A stretch of 23,235 nt of DNA from assembly GCA_023430725.1 (NCBI GenBank), contig JAEYZD010000131.1, forward strand, positions 1 to 23,235. Reading direction: 5' to 3'. A model generated the notes under the pieces. That model saw nothing but the letters and a program-made list of their open reading frames with translations, did not search any database and was not told the DNA's origin. Source of the stretch: Bacteroidota bacterium. Lineage in GTDB: Bacteria; Bacteroidota; Bacteroidia; Bacteroidales; VadinHA17. Shown here piece by piece: positions 22,764 through 23,235 of the stretch. The translations under genes were made by a program, and so were the position numbers. Position 1 is the first letter of the stretch. Every line of letters starts with the position of its first letter.

Positions 22764-23235
22764 TTAATTCCTGATTTTTTCACAAAGTTCCCGGGGTGAG
22801 CAGCCTGGCCTGAAAGACTCCGTAAGGTCATCCAGCCGTTTCCCGATTAGTCCTGAGCCAGTGTTTCCGATGCTGCCAGTATGTGTGTAATTAGCCACGG
22901 AAGGTGCGGCGAATGAACCTGATCCCGCCTTTTTTGCCACCTCACGGTATGCCTTCCTGAATGGAACACCCTCGCGAACCATACGGTTTGCCTCCTCTGC
23001 TGAGAAGATATCATTGTAGCGGGCATCACTCAGAATATCCTTTCTGATCACAAGCCCCTCCAATGCTCCGTTTAAAGCCCGTACCAGATCAAAAATACCG
23101 TCAAATGAATCAAAGAGCACTGCCTTCAGCTCCTGGAAATCGCGGTTATACCCGGGAGGAAGACCGGAGGACATCAGTGTCACCTCGCCCGGCAGCGCCT
23201 GCAGCCTGTTGCAGCGGGCCCTTATGAGTTCAAAC
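22764..23235 (-). CDS. argH: Argininosuccinate lyase, C-terminal part (cut by window edge)
   Basis: ArgH splits argininosuccinate into arginine and fumarate, the last step of arginine synthesis. The minus-strand frame is open to the window edge and gives about 157 residues. It begins FELIRARCNRLQALPGEV, the family's sequence after the GSSxMPxKxNP active-site loop (which lies outside the window), then SSGLPPGYNRDFQELK, another ArgH hallmark. The C-terminal helices follow, with FSAEEANRMVREGVPFRKAYREVAKK. The GTG at 23183 is internal, not a start. The stop at 22766-22764 touches the shared hairpin. Both argH and carA serve arginine synthesis, but they lie on opposite strands. Confidence 0.92.
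   Translation of the reverse strand, partial: FELIRARCNRLQALPGEVTLMSSGLPPGYNRDFQELKAVLFDSFDGIFDLVRALNGALEGLVIRKDILSDARYNDIFSAEEANRMVREGVPFRKAYREVAKKAGSGSFAAPSVANYTHTGSIGNTGSGLIGKRLDDLTESFRPGCSPRELCEKIRN

Noticed and set aside
1..23235. Defence island, prophage, integron, CRISPR array or transposon
   Set aside because: No integrase, transposase, nuclease, toxin, spacer-repeat pattern or terminal repeats were found; nearly all sequence is accounted for by recognisable housekeeping or transport genes.

Overview
The window looks like chromosomal DNA from a member of the Bacteroidota, probably a Bacteroidales or Marinilabiliales relative. Reasons: intact matches to the Bacteroidota -7 promoter box TAnnTTTG precede two genes; ribosome binding sites are mostly weak; purH is followed by mreB-mreC-mreD-mrdA-rodA; and the protein styles (COG2403 GTPase, AcpH, TerB-like/ABCG fusion, short lipoprotein) fit that phylum. 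By eye GC content is near 50%. No rRNA, tRNA, CRISPR array, transposase or phage gene was seen, and no gene-free stretch exceeds 300 bases.

Layout. 1-643 (-) is the start of gpsA, cut by the window edge. 850-2187 (-) is a stand-alone COG2403 / cyclic-2,3-diphosphoglycerate-synthetase-like P-loop protein with its own terminator. 2435-3046 (+) is an AcpH-type ACP phosphodiesterase whose last codons are duplicated in tandem past the stop. 3177-10338 (-) is one tight cluster reading purH, mreB, mreC, mreD, mrdA, rodA: the last two purine steps followed by the rod-shape elongation machinery. 10502-11749 (+) is a MacB/FtsX-type permease without an ATPase beside it, overlapping rsmA tail to tail. 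11737-16518 (-) holds a lipoprotein, a very large TerB-like/ABC/ABC-2 half-transporter and rsmA (ksgA), whose start lies inside the transporter gene.

16711-22697 (+) holds a PatB/MalY-type aminotransferase, carA (4-base overlap), an ornithine-cyclodeaminase-family gene lacking its N-terminal third (4-base overlap with carA), a fused L-serine-dehydratase-like gene with altered cysteines, and an M24B Xaa-Pro aminopeptidase. 22764-23235 (-) is the C-terminus of argH, converging on a strong hairpin.

Most of the window is conserved housekeeping. The parts that deserve a second look are the join after carA, where carB would be expected and a truncated gene and a divergent dehydratase appear instead, the two compact palindromes on either side of that dehydratase, the lipoprotein/TerB-ABCG pair with a roughly 230-residue periplasmic loop and a terminator at its start codon, the 57-bp duplication at the end of acpH, and the COG2403 protein. 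I see no clearly new multi-gene defence or mobile system.
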